Assembly: GCF_016802725.1 (NCBI RefSeq)
Contig: NC_052667.1
Location: 6,724,501 to 6,788,500, forward strand
DNA length: 64,000 nucleotides
From: Solenopsis invicta
Taxonomy: Eukaryota; Arthropoda; Insecta; Hymenoptera; Formicidae
Reading direction: 5' to 3'
Numbering within the stretch: the first letter of the stretch is position 1; the number at the start of each line of letters is the position of its first letter. The notes under the pieces were generated by a model. The model searched no databases. It was not told the origin of the DNA and saw only the letters and a program-made list of their open reading frames with translations. A program made the translations under genes and the position numbers. Shown here in pieces: positions 12,744 to 25,533 of the stretch.

Positions 12744-13339
12744 AAGATTGGGAAGTTACGCGTTACTTAAAACGCTGTTACCGTTATTTTTTTCATAACA
12801 ATCATTTTTTTTTTCTGACTGTAGCAATAACGATAACACGTCGTTATATTTTTACAATAATAGTTGCGAATTCAGCCGTAAATTTTATCGTTACTTTAGA
12901 TTAATATCTATTCAATAGATTCGCATATCACTTCAATGCGCAAATACAATTGTGCCAGATCAATTACATGCAATAGATGTAATAAATGTTACGTGCAATA
13001 AATGCAATTATAAGTTTTGTTTACTTTTACATTTTGTATTTTAAATGTAAAAAAATATTTTCCAATATATTTGAAATATTTTTGTGTAATATTTAATTTG
13101 GAGAACATTTTAAATATTAAAAAAATACTTTGTGCTTTATATTTTAGACTGCATTCTGGTAATTATTGCCAGTACTGAAAATTTACAACATATATATGTA
13201 ATGTGAATAGATTTTCAGCACTCTGTGGAGTGAAGATTGGAATGCATTTGTAATAATGACATTACAAACAATATTCATTAAAAATTGAACGCTAAGATTT
13301 GCGCGTTGTGAATTATAATTCAGATTTCTATAAAAATAA

Positions 13340-13382
<43 letters not shown>

Positions 13383-13650
13383 TACTAATAAATATATTAA
13401 TATATAAAGAATTTAAAAAATTAGATAAAGATATAAAGAAACATTTGTTTTATATATATACATTGTACAGAATTATTAATTTTAATGTTGATTATTATAT
13501 TTTTCAATATCAATTATTAAATAATATAATTTTAAAATCTGTACACATCCATATTTTACTTCAACGTTACAGAAAAGTAACAAATCGTTACTTTCTAAGT
13601 AATGGTAACGGTGACGCGTTACTTTTTTTAAGTAACGTACCCAATCCCAG
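12744..13650. mobile_element. GTAAC-ended inverted-repeat element, copy 1
   Basis: The left end GATTGGGAAGTTACGCGTTA is mirrored on the right by AGTAACGTACCCAATCCC, and both ends also carry a GTTACCGTTA-type block. The interior is AT-rich with a (TA)n tract at 13340-13376 and no transposase reading. Related sequence occurs at 23148-23833, 26423-27256 and 48875-49395. Interpreted as a non-autonomous DNA transposon. The terminal repeats are imperfect and no target duplication is certain. Confidence 0.6.
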
Positions 13651-16600
13651 TCCTGCATATACTACAGATATTGATGCAAATAAGTTACAAAAATTGCTTC
13701 GGTTGTGGCATACACTGTTGACAATCAGTGGCGTAATTCTGTAACGAATCGCCGAGAGGACTTTTCTTCCTGTGTGTTATTTCCGTGTTGCGACGTAGCA
13801 CAGCAAATAATTTTCTGTAATTTAATTTACTTTACAATATTACGAGAAATAAATTCTTTTTTTTTTTAATATAGCAAATTCTTTTCTTTTCCAAAAGTGA
13901 ATTAAAGTCCTGTCGCGCAGAAAATAAATGTATGCATTAATGTTACTATTCTTCTTACATCTTTCTAAAATATGTTAAAAAAAAAATTATTTTGTCATTA
14001 CTACGTTTTCTGTATACAATCAAATCAAAATTAATTAATCGTTTGAAATACTTATTATCTTCTTTTTTTCTTCAAAATCTGGATGTACTTAGGGCAAGTT
14101 TTTCAATTCATCGATTGATCAATCGCATTATGCGCAAATGCAGCTTTTACAGAACACAGTTGCAGTTGCGCGTAATGCGATTGATCAATCGATTGATCAA
14201 TCGACGGTTTATAAAACTCGTCCTATATAACTATCAATGTGCTTTGATTACACAAGACATTATTTTACGACATATATTCTGCACGATTCTTATATAAAAA
14301 AAAAAGTATAAAAAAAACTTCTTTTACTAACCGTACCTTAAATGTTTCAAATTTATCTTTATCAAATATATGCAAGATTCGAATGCCAAACTGAGTTTTG
14401 ATTTTATTACGCCACTATGACGTCACAGAATGTGCACGAGACAACGCCCTACCGCATGATGTGAGTCTTGATATAAATGGTCAAAGACACGGCACGCTTT
14501 TGGCAGCGGCATACGAAATTGTTTGTGAAATCAATAACGCGACCAGAATTGCGCTAATGGTTTACCGTACGCAGTCAGAAGTTTACGAAAATGTTGATCT
14601 TAGGCAAATCGCCAGTGAAGCCGCTCTCTCATAGTTTACAAATAAAATTCTCTATGCCACTTCAATCGCACCAGCACGTATTCGCGATTGGATTTTCTCC
14701 AAATCTTGTGGAATATCGTTTTGAAATGACTTATCGATCTTCGCGAGCGTGAAAGTTCAAAGAAGATTGAGCGCGAATTGCTTTGGACAATCCCACGAGT
14801 ATGCAAAATTGTAATGTAAAATTGATCAATACAAATAAAATTATTAAAGTTGAAAGCATATTTTCGCTGCACAAAATTTGATAAAGAAAACAAAAACACG
14901 ATGCCTCATTGCGTCCAGAAATATTCAGGATTGAAAAGGTATATATGCGAAAATTGAAAGATTGTAATGAGCTTAACAGGATGTCCCACAAACAACAAAT
15001 ATTTTAATAACGTATTCCAACAACTGTTAAAAATAGAAATTTCTAACACTCGAATACGTCGATATCAGTGGATCACAATAGCTTTGGAATTATTATGACA
15101 ACCTCAAGCACTTTTATCACTTGTGTTATAGAAACTGAATATTCGTTTCTAAAGTAGAATTTATTTTAATTTCAATCAAGCTTACTATCTTATCCCATTT
15201 GTATTATTTAATATGTTAATGTACGTATTAACATGTACGTATTTCCCCGTTCTTTTTCGTATCAGTGCATCGTTAATTCTAAAAATATCACCCCGTCAAA
15301 AAACCATTCTCACTTTAAAAACTTTAAATCACGCTGTATTTTAACAAACTTCGCCGTTCGTTTCTGAAACACGAGCATTGTTATATTCCAGGAAAATTCT
15401 GTTTCGGAGAGAAAAAGCTTTGAAAGAAAAGTTAGCTTATTACCGTCAGCATCGAGTTTTACGTTCTATCTGTTTTATTTTTGCCACGATGATATTTAGA
15501 ATTTAGAGAAGCGTAGAATATTTACGCAGGACGAAGGAGATGCGCATTATTCTGTCGGAATTAAAAGTTTTGAAATGGGTGGAAGAAGTAAAAAAATGTT
15601 CTGCGGAGAGTACCAACATTCTACTGTTATAGTTTCACTTATAAGACACGTAGCGCAAATTCAGATGTACTTTAAGTTTTAAGCACCGTTCGAAGCACGG
15701 ACACAGCTGCAATTCGTCGACAACGGACTTTCAAATTCGTCGTCGTTATCGTAATGGTCGAGGAGAACGCTTTTAAGCGCGATAGTCAAATAACAAGCGT
15801 TAAATTACGCGGAAACAAAAACCGTTCGAGTTTGCGATGCAATAACAGCTTCCAGATAATAATGAATATCTGCGGTTTGCCTCACAATCATTGGGTAGAA
15901 ACGAGTGGCGATTTTTCAAGCGTTACTAGCACGATTATCCAATCGGTTAGCATGCATGTTGTTTAAGTTTCAGTTGTTCATTTCAAATCTCGATTTATGT
16001 CGTATATTACCGTGTACTATTCGCGTAACTTTGTATTAATTTGCGAATAATTTTTGCGTCATTTTTTAATCACAAGGAGTGATAAAAGTAACGGGATAAA
16101 TTAGCGGATCGATTCGCTAGCCAAAAGTAATTTAATTCATTCTCAGCTTCTCATCGTGTTAATGTGCAAAATTCAATACGTCGAGTTTAATATATGTGAG
16201 ATGTAGAATAAATAATAGATTTTTTGAATAATATATATTCCTGTATGAATATTTCGCATCTTCGCGATACATCTCATTATTATATTTCTGTGATAATATT
16301 AAAATTAATTTTAATGTAATATACAGTAATAGAAAACATTTCAATATTAAGTATTTTAATAGAACTGCCATGAAATTAATTAACTCTGAGTTAATCAAAA
16401 ATTTCTTATGTGCTGTGATGAAAAATATTTAGAGGATCTCACATCATTTCATCCTTTTTTCAAAAATAACCAAATTCAAATATTTTAATTCAAATGTTTG
16501 TACGTCAAATTTACATTGTGAATCGATTTTACAAGAACGAAAGAAGAGCTAATTTTTTAAAATTTTGTAATCATTTTTCTGATATTTCTTATTTTATATC

Positions 16601-16734
16601 TCTTACATAATTCTCGTATTTAATATAATTTTTGCAAATTTATTGCTTCAAGTTTAAAATAAAAAATAATTTATCCATCACTCACCAGTAAGATGCGCAG
16701 CGGCGGAATTGTAACATGTAGATCTGTAAAATTA
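13651..16734. other. Intronic or intergenic AT-rich stretch
   Basis: No exon found. Holds the hairpin at 14109-14202 and a TGACGTCA site near 14418. It probably lies inside the large intron of the small membrane-protein gene. Confidence 0.4.
14109..14202. repeat. Long hairpin with GATTGATCAATCG arms
   Basis: The left arm CGATTGATCAATCGCATTAT continues with GCGCAAATGCA and pairs with TGCAGTTGCGCGTAATGCGA followed by TTGATCAATCGATTG. Arms are about 34 bp around a loop of about 22 bases. The arms themselves contain the palindrome GATTGATCAATC, more typical of a mobile-element remnant than of a microRNA precursor. Confidence 0.75.
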
Positions 16735-17130
16735 AGGTTGAATAAGTTAATATATTTTTTTAAATCAAGTTAATGTTAAAACTAAATTTAATTATGTTAA
16801 AAGTTACACAAATAAAAACTAACCGATTAAAAATTATGTGAATTTTACATTAACTTATGTTAAATTAAAAATTTATTTTTAAAAATATTTTATTCATATG
16901 AAATTAGAAATTCGCAAGTTTTTGAAATTAGATTACTCAAAACAATTATAATATAAATCATCAAATTGAACAATTTATTTGAAAATTAAGTTTATATGTA
17001 ATAAAAAAGAAATATTATTTTTTATGTGAGAATGTATTTTCTCTTTTATAATTTCTTTCTTTTACACAGATAAATTTTTAAATTAAGAAAAAATTCAGTA
17101 AATTACAGTTTTAAAAATAATTAAGTTAAA
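16735..17130. repeat. AT-rich dispersed repeat, copy 1
   Basis: Shares ordered phrases with 60965-61360, including AAATTCGCAAGTTTTTGAAA, ATTAGATTACTCAAAACAAT and TTTTTATGTGAGAATGTATT. The two copies are in the same orientation and diverged (about 75-80% by eye). No coding potential. Confidence 0.75.
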
Positions 17131-18130
17131 GTTAAAAATAAAATCATTTACAATTAATTAACAATTAAAGAAAAGGTCGGAAGCATCCCTCCCCAATTTT
17201 AATAACCTTTTAATATGAATATTTAATAATATACTTTAAATAAAAATAAGTGATGCGTATTTTTTTTATACGCACTTAATTACACTTTTAAGGAGTATAA
17301 CACACTTTAGAAAAAATCGATATAATTTTTTGAAAACCAATATTGTCGAAACTATAAGAAAAAAAATTGTTTGAAATAAAATATTTTAAATAATTTGAAT
17401 GATTTGAAGGGTACTTTATAATAGTTCTTAAAAAATGTTAAGTGATTGGGAAAAATTAAAAAAGAAGTTTTAAAAATGTTTATAACTTAAATTAAAAGTT
17501 ATTAATTTTTAACGTTATTTAATGTCTAACTTTTAAACAAGTTATTATCCAACTTTGTGTAAAATACAATTATGTCCAAATTATAAAACGCTGCAAATAA
17601 TTAATATTTCAAAATATAATTATGCGTGCATTAAATTTTTATATATCCTCTGAATAAATATTGAGTTTAAAAGCCTGTATTAAATATAATTAACATAAAA
17701 TTACATTAAGTATAAAAATTATATAATTTACAAATTATTAGGAATTGTAGCTCTGAAATTTCTTATAATTTTCGAATAACAGAAAAAAACAATTAATTTC
17801 ATAAAAATATATAAACTATTAATTTCGTATAAATAGATAAATACATATATGCAATAGATATGATGAATTACCTTATGGGGACGCTCCGCCGTTGTCCGAC
17901 ACCTACTCCTCTCATATTTTGGCATTGATCACACAACACAACAATCACAAACACACGTAATTATTGCACGAACGCGCATACTAAACACAACAATCGCGCG
18001 ACATTTTACACGACATTCATCCCGATGCTAATCGCACGCGATGTGCTCTGTTACATTTCAACGGCGAGACTAACGACCACTCTATGATAGTAAACATAGC
18101 TGTAATTACATACTGTAAAGCGCACTTATA
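17131..18130. other. Very AT-rich stretch
   Basis: Long A/T runs with no exon or structured element recognised. Confidence 0.4.
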
Positions 18131-18274
18131 TGTATGCCCATTTCTATCACCGTAAATTAACCTTCGCTTTTTCTCAGTTTTCGTACTGGAAAAAGATTAA
18201 GAAAGGTTAGGAGGTTAATCTCAAACTCTGAAGAGGTTAAGGTTAAAGCCAGTAACATTGATAAAAGTGGACAC
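18131..18274. repeat. GATTAACTTTGATCTC palindromic family, diverged copy
   Basis: Starts TATGCCCATTTCTATCACCG and ends near GATAAAAGTGGACAC, matching the start and end of the better-preserved copy at 19289-19433, but the inner arms are degraded. Confidence 0.55.
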
Positions 18275-18365
18275 AATTTCGTCGTACAACGCGTCTTGCG
18301 AAGTTTTGTTATTTTAGAAAGGCCAAAGTTTGTGACCACGATGCTAGAAATTGGTTTGAGATTTC

Positions 18366-18405
18366 GGATAGATAGATAGATAGATAGAGAGATAGAGAGA
18401 GAGAG

Positions 18406-18440
<35 letters not shown>
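18366..18440. repeat. (GATA)n / (GA)n microsatellite
   Basis: About five GATA units pass into a long (GA)n tract with a few interruptions. Confidence 0.95.
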
Positions 18441-18443
<3 letters not shown>

Positions 18444-18540
18444 AACCGACGATCGCGTTAGAACAATTTGGGCAACTAATTAATGCGATTAGTCAATTCT
18501 CTCTCTCTGTCCGAGAGATCTCACACCGATTTTCAGCATC

Positions 18541-19230
18541 ATGGACACAAGGCTTATCGTGAGAAGAGAACAATAACACGGAGCTACGATTCACAACGGG
18601 CACCTGCGACTCGACGTCTCGCGAATTAACGTAATCCCAAACGGCATATCGAATTCGAGGATCGCGCGGTCAACTTCAGGCGATACGCTGGCCGCGACGC
18701 CGGCGACACCTGCTGCCCTCAGTTGCACTTTTGTACACTTTCCGCGCGTTTATTAAAATAAGTTGAGCGTGATCGTGTTTTAGGCGAGTACCTATACAGC
18801 ACAGTAGCTTAGACATTGCAAATATTTTTCCTTTGTAATGACTTCAGCAATATTGCAGCAACATTTCAAAAATATTATGAAAAATAAGGCTCCGCGTGCA
18901 ATAGAGGAATATTACATATTAGGGACAAAAATTAAAGGAATTAAAGTTTTAGAATCAGTTTCTTCAATAAACACTGTGACGTCTCATATGCGCCATGTGC
19001 CGAGCGCCTACTAAATGGCTGCCCGCCAGACACCGTCGCGCCTGCCGAATGGCAGCCCGTCAACAAGCGAGGCGCCGGGCAAACGGCAACCCGACAAGCG
19101 CGAGGCCGACGGCTCGCGGTACCGCGCGCGAGCAAACAAACACCCGCGATCAGGCACAAGCGTGTGGACAAGCACGCGCGCGACGTGTGAACCTGATTTC
19201 CACACGTGGCAGTAGGTGGCCAAAACAATA
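18541..19230. other. Two GC-rich patches, unassigned
   Basis: Patches at about 18541-18765 and 18990-19215 are strongly CpG-rich. The second carries overlapping open frames on both strands whose products are Arg/Ala-rich and unlike known proteins. No exon boundaries could be supported. Confidence 0.3.
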
Positions 19231-19288
19231 AAGAATTACTCGTCCATAAAATCCCGAAATGAGAGAATAAGTATCTAACTGTGTGACT

Positions 19289-19433
19289 TATGCCTATTTC
19301 TACCAACGCAGATTAACTTTGATCTCAGTTTAACTTACTCTTCATCTTTCTTTAGTTCTAAGAATTAGAAAAAGATAAAAAGTAAGTTAAACTGAGATCA
19401 AAGTTAATCTACATTGGTGAAAATGGACATTAG
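19289..19433. mobile_element. GATTAACTTTGATCTC palindromic MITE, best copy
   Basis: Left arm GATTAACTTTGATCTCAGTT plus TAACTTACT pairs with AGTAAGTTAAACTGAGATCA plus AAGTTAATC. The arms are about 30 bp around an AT-rich centre containing TTCTAAGAATTAG. Outer flanks TATGCC..TTTCTACCAACG and CATTGGTGAAAATGGACA also correspond. Other copies are at 18131, 43701 and 44017, and a fragment near 58080-58115. Non-coding foldback element. Confidence 0.8.
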
Positions 19434-19624
19434 TGTATCTGTTGAAAGTATGATATAAGCATGTGAACCTTTAGGTTGAGCGAAAATTTCTTAAGTTCAA
19501 CGTTTACATACTATATTTCGGGTTGTCTCACGTGGAGTGACCTGCAAGGCACCATTTGCTCAGCCGAAAGGATTATGCGCTTATATATAATTTTGGCGGA
19601 AACACGCTAACTAAATAAACACAG

Positions 19625-19815
19625 TTAGATTTGAATATATTAACATGCTGAACGTTTAATAAACGTTGAAAAGCAATTTTTAATGTTTAAAGTGAAAAAT
19701 AAACGCGTTTACAAATTTGATACATTTTTAAAATACAGAAAATATACGGCACAAGATTTTTAAAACTATTTAATAAACATTGTAAAAACGTTTATTAAAC
19801 GTTCATTAAATGTAA
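19625..19815. repeat. Inverted-repeat element with AACGTTTAATAAACGTT ends
   Basis: AACGTTTAATAAACGTT near the left end is answered by AACGTTTATTAAACGTTC near the right end. The interior is AT-rich and non-coding. MITE-like. Confidence 0.6.
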
Positions 19816-21829
19816 ATGGTTTTCTTGGATATAGATAAATAATATTATAAGTTACGTTGTATTTCGTGCAACACACATTTATCTGTTGTATTTTATTAAT
19901 ATCCATTGTGCGTTACATTCATTGACGAAATTGATTCTAAAATTGTAATTTTTATTTCTAATATTTAATATTTCTCCATCGTACGCAGAATCTAATCAAA
20001 AATGCTTCACTCTTTACAGCAGCATGCTCTGCCATCGTCAGATGAATGCGACGCAATTACACTTCTCGTAATTAAAAAACTACACCAAATATAATAGAAT
20101 AAAAAACGCATAGCGCCTTTGAGACTTTTTACTCATATTTTAATGAAATAATTTCTTCAAAAAGCGAGTCTCAAAAATTGAGTTTGCAGATGAAAGTAAG
20201 TGAGATGTATTATGACGAAGAAAATGTTTGCTTCTCGAATGAATGAAAATTAATTCAGACACGATAATTTTAGAAATTATACGTACTAAACTGCGTTAAT
20301 ATAATTCCATACAGCACCGAAATTTTTCAGAGATGTCACAAAAAGATTTTAAACAAAAAAATGAAACAATTCAAAAAAATTTTGAAATAAGCGTGCATCG
20401 TTTCAGAGAAATAGTCTCCGGCAATATGTCCGCGATTGTTGCATTTGAAATATTGCTGAAAGGTTACCGAAGAAATCTGAAATTTTTCTAAAATATTGCT
20501 AATCTTAATCCTCTGAATATAATCAGTTTAAACGTTTCTCAATTTCAAATATGTATAAATAAATTTATACTGAATTCACATTAAAGAAATAATATTTAAA
20601 TTTATTATATTCAGAAAATTACAGATATTAAAAAGTTACAATAAAAATTATATATAAAATGCAATTAGTGGTTTTATTTTATTTGCAATTTAATTAACAT
20701 AATAAATGTAAATTTCTAAAACATTTAATAAGCGAAATGTATAATAGGTATAAGAAAATAATATTTTATTTGCTACATTCTTGTACTCTTATTACATAAA
20801 TTTAGCCGCGAACGGAATTAGAAAACTTTCTGTCGTTCAATCGGTGAAAGCAACAAAGTAAATTTTCTGCTTCAGTATGTTAATATATCCAATTTTAAAA
20901 GGCACAATTTAAAAATGTATTGCATGTGATAGATTTTAGAAACATTTCTCTATTGGAATCTTTCACATCACAATATTTTAAAAACGTATCCGTTGCAACA
21001 TTTTCTTTGACATTTTACAAAATCTTTTTAAAAGAAGTTGCACATAAAATGTAAAAGGTTGAAATCTTTCTGCAACAATCGATGCTGTGAGATATTATCA
21101 GAACAACTAAAGTATTATCAGAAAACATATTGTTTGGTAATATCTCTGTAATGCAAATATGCTTAAAGAACATTTTACGTTTTGCTCCAATATTGCATCA
21201 ACGTTTCGCAACTTTTTACAATGTTGCAATCTTGCGACGAAATACTTCTACAATGTTGCTACAATCTTTCTGTATTGTAGGTACTTCGCTCATGTATTAT
21301 AATATAAACTCACGAGACTTGAATTCAGAGACGAATATCTGCGAAATGCAACATTTGAAAATGTGTCAATCGCCTTGTCGATTGTTGTTCACGAAATCAA
21401 ATGAATTTCAAACCGAATAAATTTTGCGAAATACATAACAAAGAGCGTTGTACAAACGATAAATTTGTTGGTAGACAATAAATATTAAAGACAGAATTAA
21501 TTCGAACGCTTATTAATTATACGCGCTCGAGTGGATCCGTTCCGTATCTGCGACGATCCGTAAATCGATAAGTTCGATTAGTAATGTCGATTGTGGATAT
21601 CGCGCGAAAGTATCGAGGCGAGTCGAATTAATGACCGAAACGCGATAGACCGTCTGAAAATATACAAATGAAATTCAAGAATTCATGCACGAAATACATT
21701 TTATTGCACAAATTTTACGAAATATGCATTTCCCAGCAAATAAATTGTAGAAACGTTCCGTAATAACGTCACACGAATTGACGACTCGATTCACATGTCG
21801 CTCCACGCTCTCGCCTCACCGCAATCACC
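19816..21829. other. AT-rich stretch with recurrent TTGCAACATT-like words
   Basis: Words such as GTTGCATTTGAAATATTGC, AATGTTGCAAT and GCAACATTT recur between about 20430 and 21260, in both orientations, suggesting old degraded short elements. A 96-codon open frame at 21130-21420 falls inside this repetitive tract and is not believed. The start (about 19830-19960) resembles 54852-54960. Confidence 0.4.
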
Positions 21830-21927
21830 AGACAATATTTTTTAAATGTTTTTTTTTTAATATTTAAAAACGTTATATTGAAGAACAAATATTTTAAAAA
21901 TATTTAAAAAACATTGCTTGCTGTTGG
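21830..21927. repeat. Short AT-rich inverted repeat
   Basis: CAGACAATATTTTTTAAATG on the left is roughly mirrored by TTAAAAAACATTGCTTGCTG on the right. MITE-like fragment. Confidence 0.45.
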
Positions 21928-22348
21928 GAACGCGGACGGATGTTATATTCAAAGCGACTCACAGTGTAAAACTTTGTTTCTGGCCAATATTCCGATTCGC
22001 GTTTAAATTAAAATTTATGATATTTTAAAAGCATAATCATTGTAAATACTTGATTATGGTAATACGTATGAAGAATCGATCGATATATACGTAACGTGTT
22101 TCTCGACGATAAGCATCTTATTACGAAAAATTATAATATTTTACATATATATATATATTGTTTGTTTAGTAACTAAATTACACTGTTTAAATTAAATGAC
22201 GACGGTCGAAAGCAGATCTTTGCGCTCACTAATTTACAAACATTTACAAGATTCCTCAAACTGCGTCGCATATTTGCCATACTTAAGTCACGACAGTTTT
22301 TTTTTTTTTTTTTTTTTTTAAGGAGAATCAAGAATTGTAATATCATAA

Positions 22349-22534
22349 AAATTAAATTGCTAATCATTTTAATAATTTTGATGCTTACAAGCATCTCTAC
22401 TATTTTCTCTTCTTTCTCAAAACAAAAAAAAAACTAAAGAATTTATTGCGAAAAATATTACTTCGACCAGGAAAAAAAAGGGGATGGAGATGCTTGTAAG
22501 CATCAAAATTATTAAATTAATTAACAATTTAATT
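22349..22534. repeat. Inverted repeat with GATGCTTACAAGCATC arms
   Basis: Left arm AATAATTTTGATGCTTACAA then GCATCTC (ending 22397) pairs with GAGATGCTTGTAAGCATCAA then AATTATT (from 22487). Flanks extend the match over about 45 bp. The GATGCTT core is itself nearly self-complementary. The spacer is about 90 bp. A poly(T) run lies just to the left at 22300-22319. Confidence 0.75.
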
Positions 22535-22699
22535 TGCGTTATTTTAAATATGTCGATACACTTCCGGTTATGACAGGATATCTTATAAATGATACTGCTT
22601 ATTATTACTTAAGATGCTACATTTAATTTTGTTGTCAATTTAGATAGCTAAAGTCAATCAATGTACATAAATTTAAAAGTTAAATTTTTATTTTTCTGA

Positions 22700-23110
22700 G
22701 ACTTCTTTTACATTGTGCGACGTAAAGTTCGATGTTCTCGATTCGAAACATTGCAGAAACGACTATCGCCAGCAGGTATCGTGACGAAACGTCGATAATT
22801 ACGATTCCCATCCGATATTCGCTCTGAATAAACAAAACCGCGCAAAATATCCGCTTCTGTTTTGAAACCGTCGACTAGATGTGCATAGAAGTCGTTAATC
22901 TCGCGATTGATATTCATAGAGCATATATTCACAAAGAACAATCGCGATTTGAACTTTGTCACACTTGCGGTGGTCGTTTCCCGAGATAATGCGACGTACA
23001 GCGGAACGACGTACAGCGGAACAATGCTTCTCGTTCGCTCGAGGGTCGACGCGCGAATGGCGATATGACCTCGTGCCTACGATACTGCGTAGCGCGCCGC
23101 GCCGTGTATA
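22700..23110. other. GC-richer patch with an 84-codon minus-strand open frame, doubtful
   Basis: An open frame on the minus strand (22962-22708) reads more protein-like than most (contains MNINREINDFYAHLVDG), but no family is recognised and no splice or promoter evidence fixes it. Upstream, GACGTACAGCGGAAC is tandemly duplicated at 22986-23016, inside a CpG-rich patch. Could be a small unknown gene, a regulatory island or chance. Confidence 0.2.
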
Positions 23111-23147
23111 AACAAATCCGGAATTTGCATGTTATCGAAAATACTAG

Positions 23148-23833
23148 GGCTGGGAAAGTTACAAAAGCAATTCGTTTATCGAGTCGAAAAAGTATCCCGT
23201 AATCAATTGTGAAAAGTAACTCTCGTTATCATTATCGTGGAAAGTAAAGATTCGCTACTTGTTTTTTGTTACAAATATTTTGCTTTTTTACTTTGTACTA
23301 AAACAAAATCAAATCAAATATCAAATTTGCTTGATGCCTTTTATTGAAATATTAACGAAAACAATATTATTTTGCATCTTAAATTCGCGAGCCTGCTACA
23401 AATTTAAAGGGAAGGATTTGATAGTGCTCAAAATGCAAATTCAACAATTTTGGTTTTTATTAAATTTATAAGTACAGAAATATTTCTACTTTCTTGCTCT
23501 CAATTTTATGTTGAAAATTCTGGCGGGATTAATTTTAAACTCAAAATTGTCCTTGAAATGTACGCGTCAATGTAATTTGTTTATAACTATATTAAAATCA
23601 CAAGGATAAGCGAAAATCGCTAAAACGAAGATCAACGAAAATCACGAATAGGTTCAAAATGTAAAAAGTCACGGTAAAAGAAGCTGTTAAATTTGTTACT
23701 GTTCTGAAAAATTTTAACCGCGTTACCGTTGCAGCTGCTGAAAAAAGAAACGTAAGAAAATGCCATTACCAGTTCGCTGTTACTTAAAAAGAAGTAACAG
23801 CATTAAAAGTAATTTGTTACTTCCCTGGAAAAA
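23148..23833. mobile_element. GTAAC-ended inverted-repeat element, copy 2
   Basis: Begins TAGGGCTGGGAAAGTTAC and ends TTGTTACTTCCCTGG. Internally carries GTAACTCTCGTTATCATTA and further TTAC/GTAA blocks near both ends. No coding reading. Same family as 12744-13650 and 26423-27256. Confidence 0.6.
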
Positions 23834-24454
23834 ACGAAAATGTTGAACGCCTCAACAAAATAACTGTACGGTACGAATATTTTTTTTCCGCGCATTTCAA
23901 ATTAAATATGTCACTCGACACATGCGGATCATCGGCCTTCATTTTGCGTTATCTTTTCGCAGACCCGTCGGCGCCATCTAAATCAACAATCGATTCTCAT
24001 TTGCAGAATCTTCATTAGAGAGAAAGGATCGAATAATTTTCGAGCGACAGTTAAATTAACTACCAGCAATCAATCTGTCAATAGCAGTTGATTGCTACGT
24101 TACGTAGTGTCTGCGTGCAAAGCTCACTTCAGACGCTACATAATTCATGACAGAATTTTATTTGCAGTTCCACGTGCACTGTAAAATATGCAAAACGCGT
24201 TTGTGGAATCAGAACAAGCGCACCTATATACAAAATACACGTAGAAATACATAATCAATATAACGCGGTACATGAAATTACAAATACAGTTTGGACAGTG
24301 AATTTTGATGCGAATTGTAGATCATGCAAAACGATGAGCATAAGAAATTAATGCCGAAAATCAGTTAAACGGTGAAGCTCAACTGATTTTTTGCTCAATA
24401 TATTATACTTTCAGCAATAAAAATCAATAAAATGAATAACACATGGGGGCTTTA
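23834..24454. other. Non-coding stretch, nothing assigned
   Basis: No exon or structured repeat recognised. Confidence 0.35.
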
Positions 24455-24742
24455 TTTGAGAATCTGACTAGGCCAATTTTATGCGATGTTAAATTTCTAT
24501 TTCTATCGTTTTATAATTTGGAAGCAATTTTGACATTATTAGGACTTTTAATCTAATCACTGAAAGACAGTGATAATCACTAATAGATAATCACTTATAA
24601 GTGAATCTAACTAGGTCAATTTTATGCGATGTCGAACGATAATTTGTATTTTTATCGTTTTATAATTCGAAAGCAATTTTGACACGTTTACATTAGGACT
24701 TTTTATCTAATCACTGAAAGACAGTGATAATCACTAATGGGT
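24455..24742. repeat. Tandem duplication of a ~140 bp block
   Basis: Copy 1 (about 24461-24594) and copy 2 (about 24600-24741) both run through CCAATTTTATGCGATGT or TCAATTTTATGCGATGT, then TATCGTTTTATAATT, then AATCACTGAAAGACAGTGAT and AATCACTAAT. Copy 2 has a small insertion before ATTAGGACTTTT. The block ends in a short palindrome around CTGAAAGACAG. Confidence 0.85.
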
Positions 24743-25533
24743 CACAGTTATAATTAGCATTGTAAATCAGTACGATAACACTGATTCAGACTGAGATTAC
24801 TATTGTTTTCAAAGTATACATAAAATGTAATTGTTGTGGGACATTCTGCGGTTTATGCTATGTAATTTACATAAATCTTCCTAAATCGATCTTCCACGAA
24901 CTTTTATTTCAAAATGAAGCGAGCGTATTTACCATGACAAGCAAAAAACTAAGTTTCATAGCGGCAAATTGTGAAGATATAATATAGCGTAAAGACAGAT
25001 GAAGTCGACTCTCGATCGAGCAAAGGATGACGAGAAAAAAAAATAAAATCAAATTTTTCACAAAATTGAATCATTTTAACGCAATGTTGCGTTAATAAAA
25101 AAGTTAAAAGACATGGAAACGCGATTTGCGCACGAGTTTTATTCCTATAAACCGTTTCCAGCGGAAATTGGAAACGATGTACAGGCTTTACGCAGGGATA
25201 CGGCTTTTAATCACACTTTCAAACCTGTCAATCAAGCCAGCGTGAGTCATTTAAATATTGATTATGAACGCACGTGCGCAGCTTTCATGTCGTTATCAAA
25301 ATGTTATCGAGGTTGACAATTTCTTTCTCTCGCAAAAGCGATAACATTGTGCGCGGAAATTAGCTTTTTTAATCAATTACACAAAGCGGTATACAGCGTA
25401 ATACACGCAAAACGATCTATCCAAAAGTTGTCGCGCTCGCGAAAAAAGGAATGCCATTTGATATTTGAATGTAACAGATGCGTAGAAACGGCATATAAAG
25501 AGCGGCGAGATAAATCCAGCCTCCCGTTTTCAG
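24743..25533. other. Right end of the large intron
   Basis: No further coding exon recognised. The 67-codon open frame at 25113-25316 lacks splice support. The stretch ends in the acceptor CTCCCGTTTTCAG at 25533. Confidence 0.4.
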
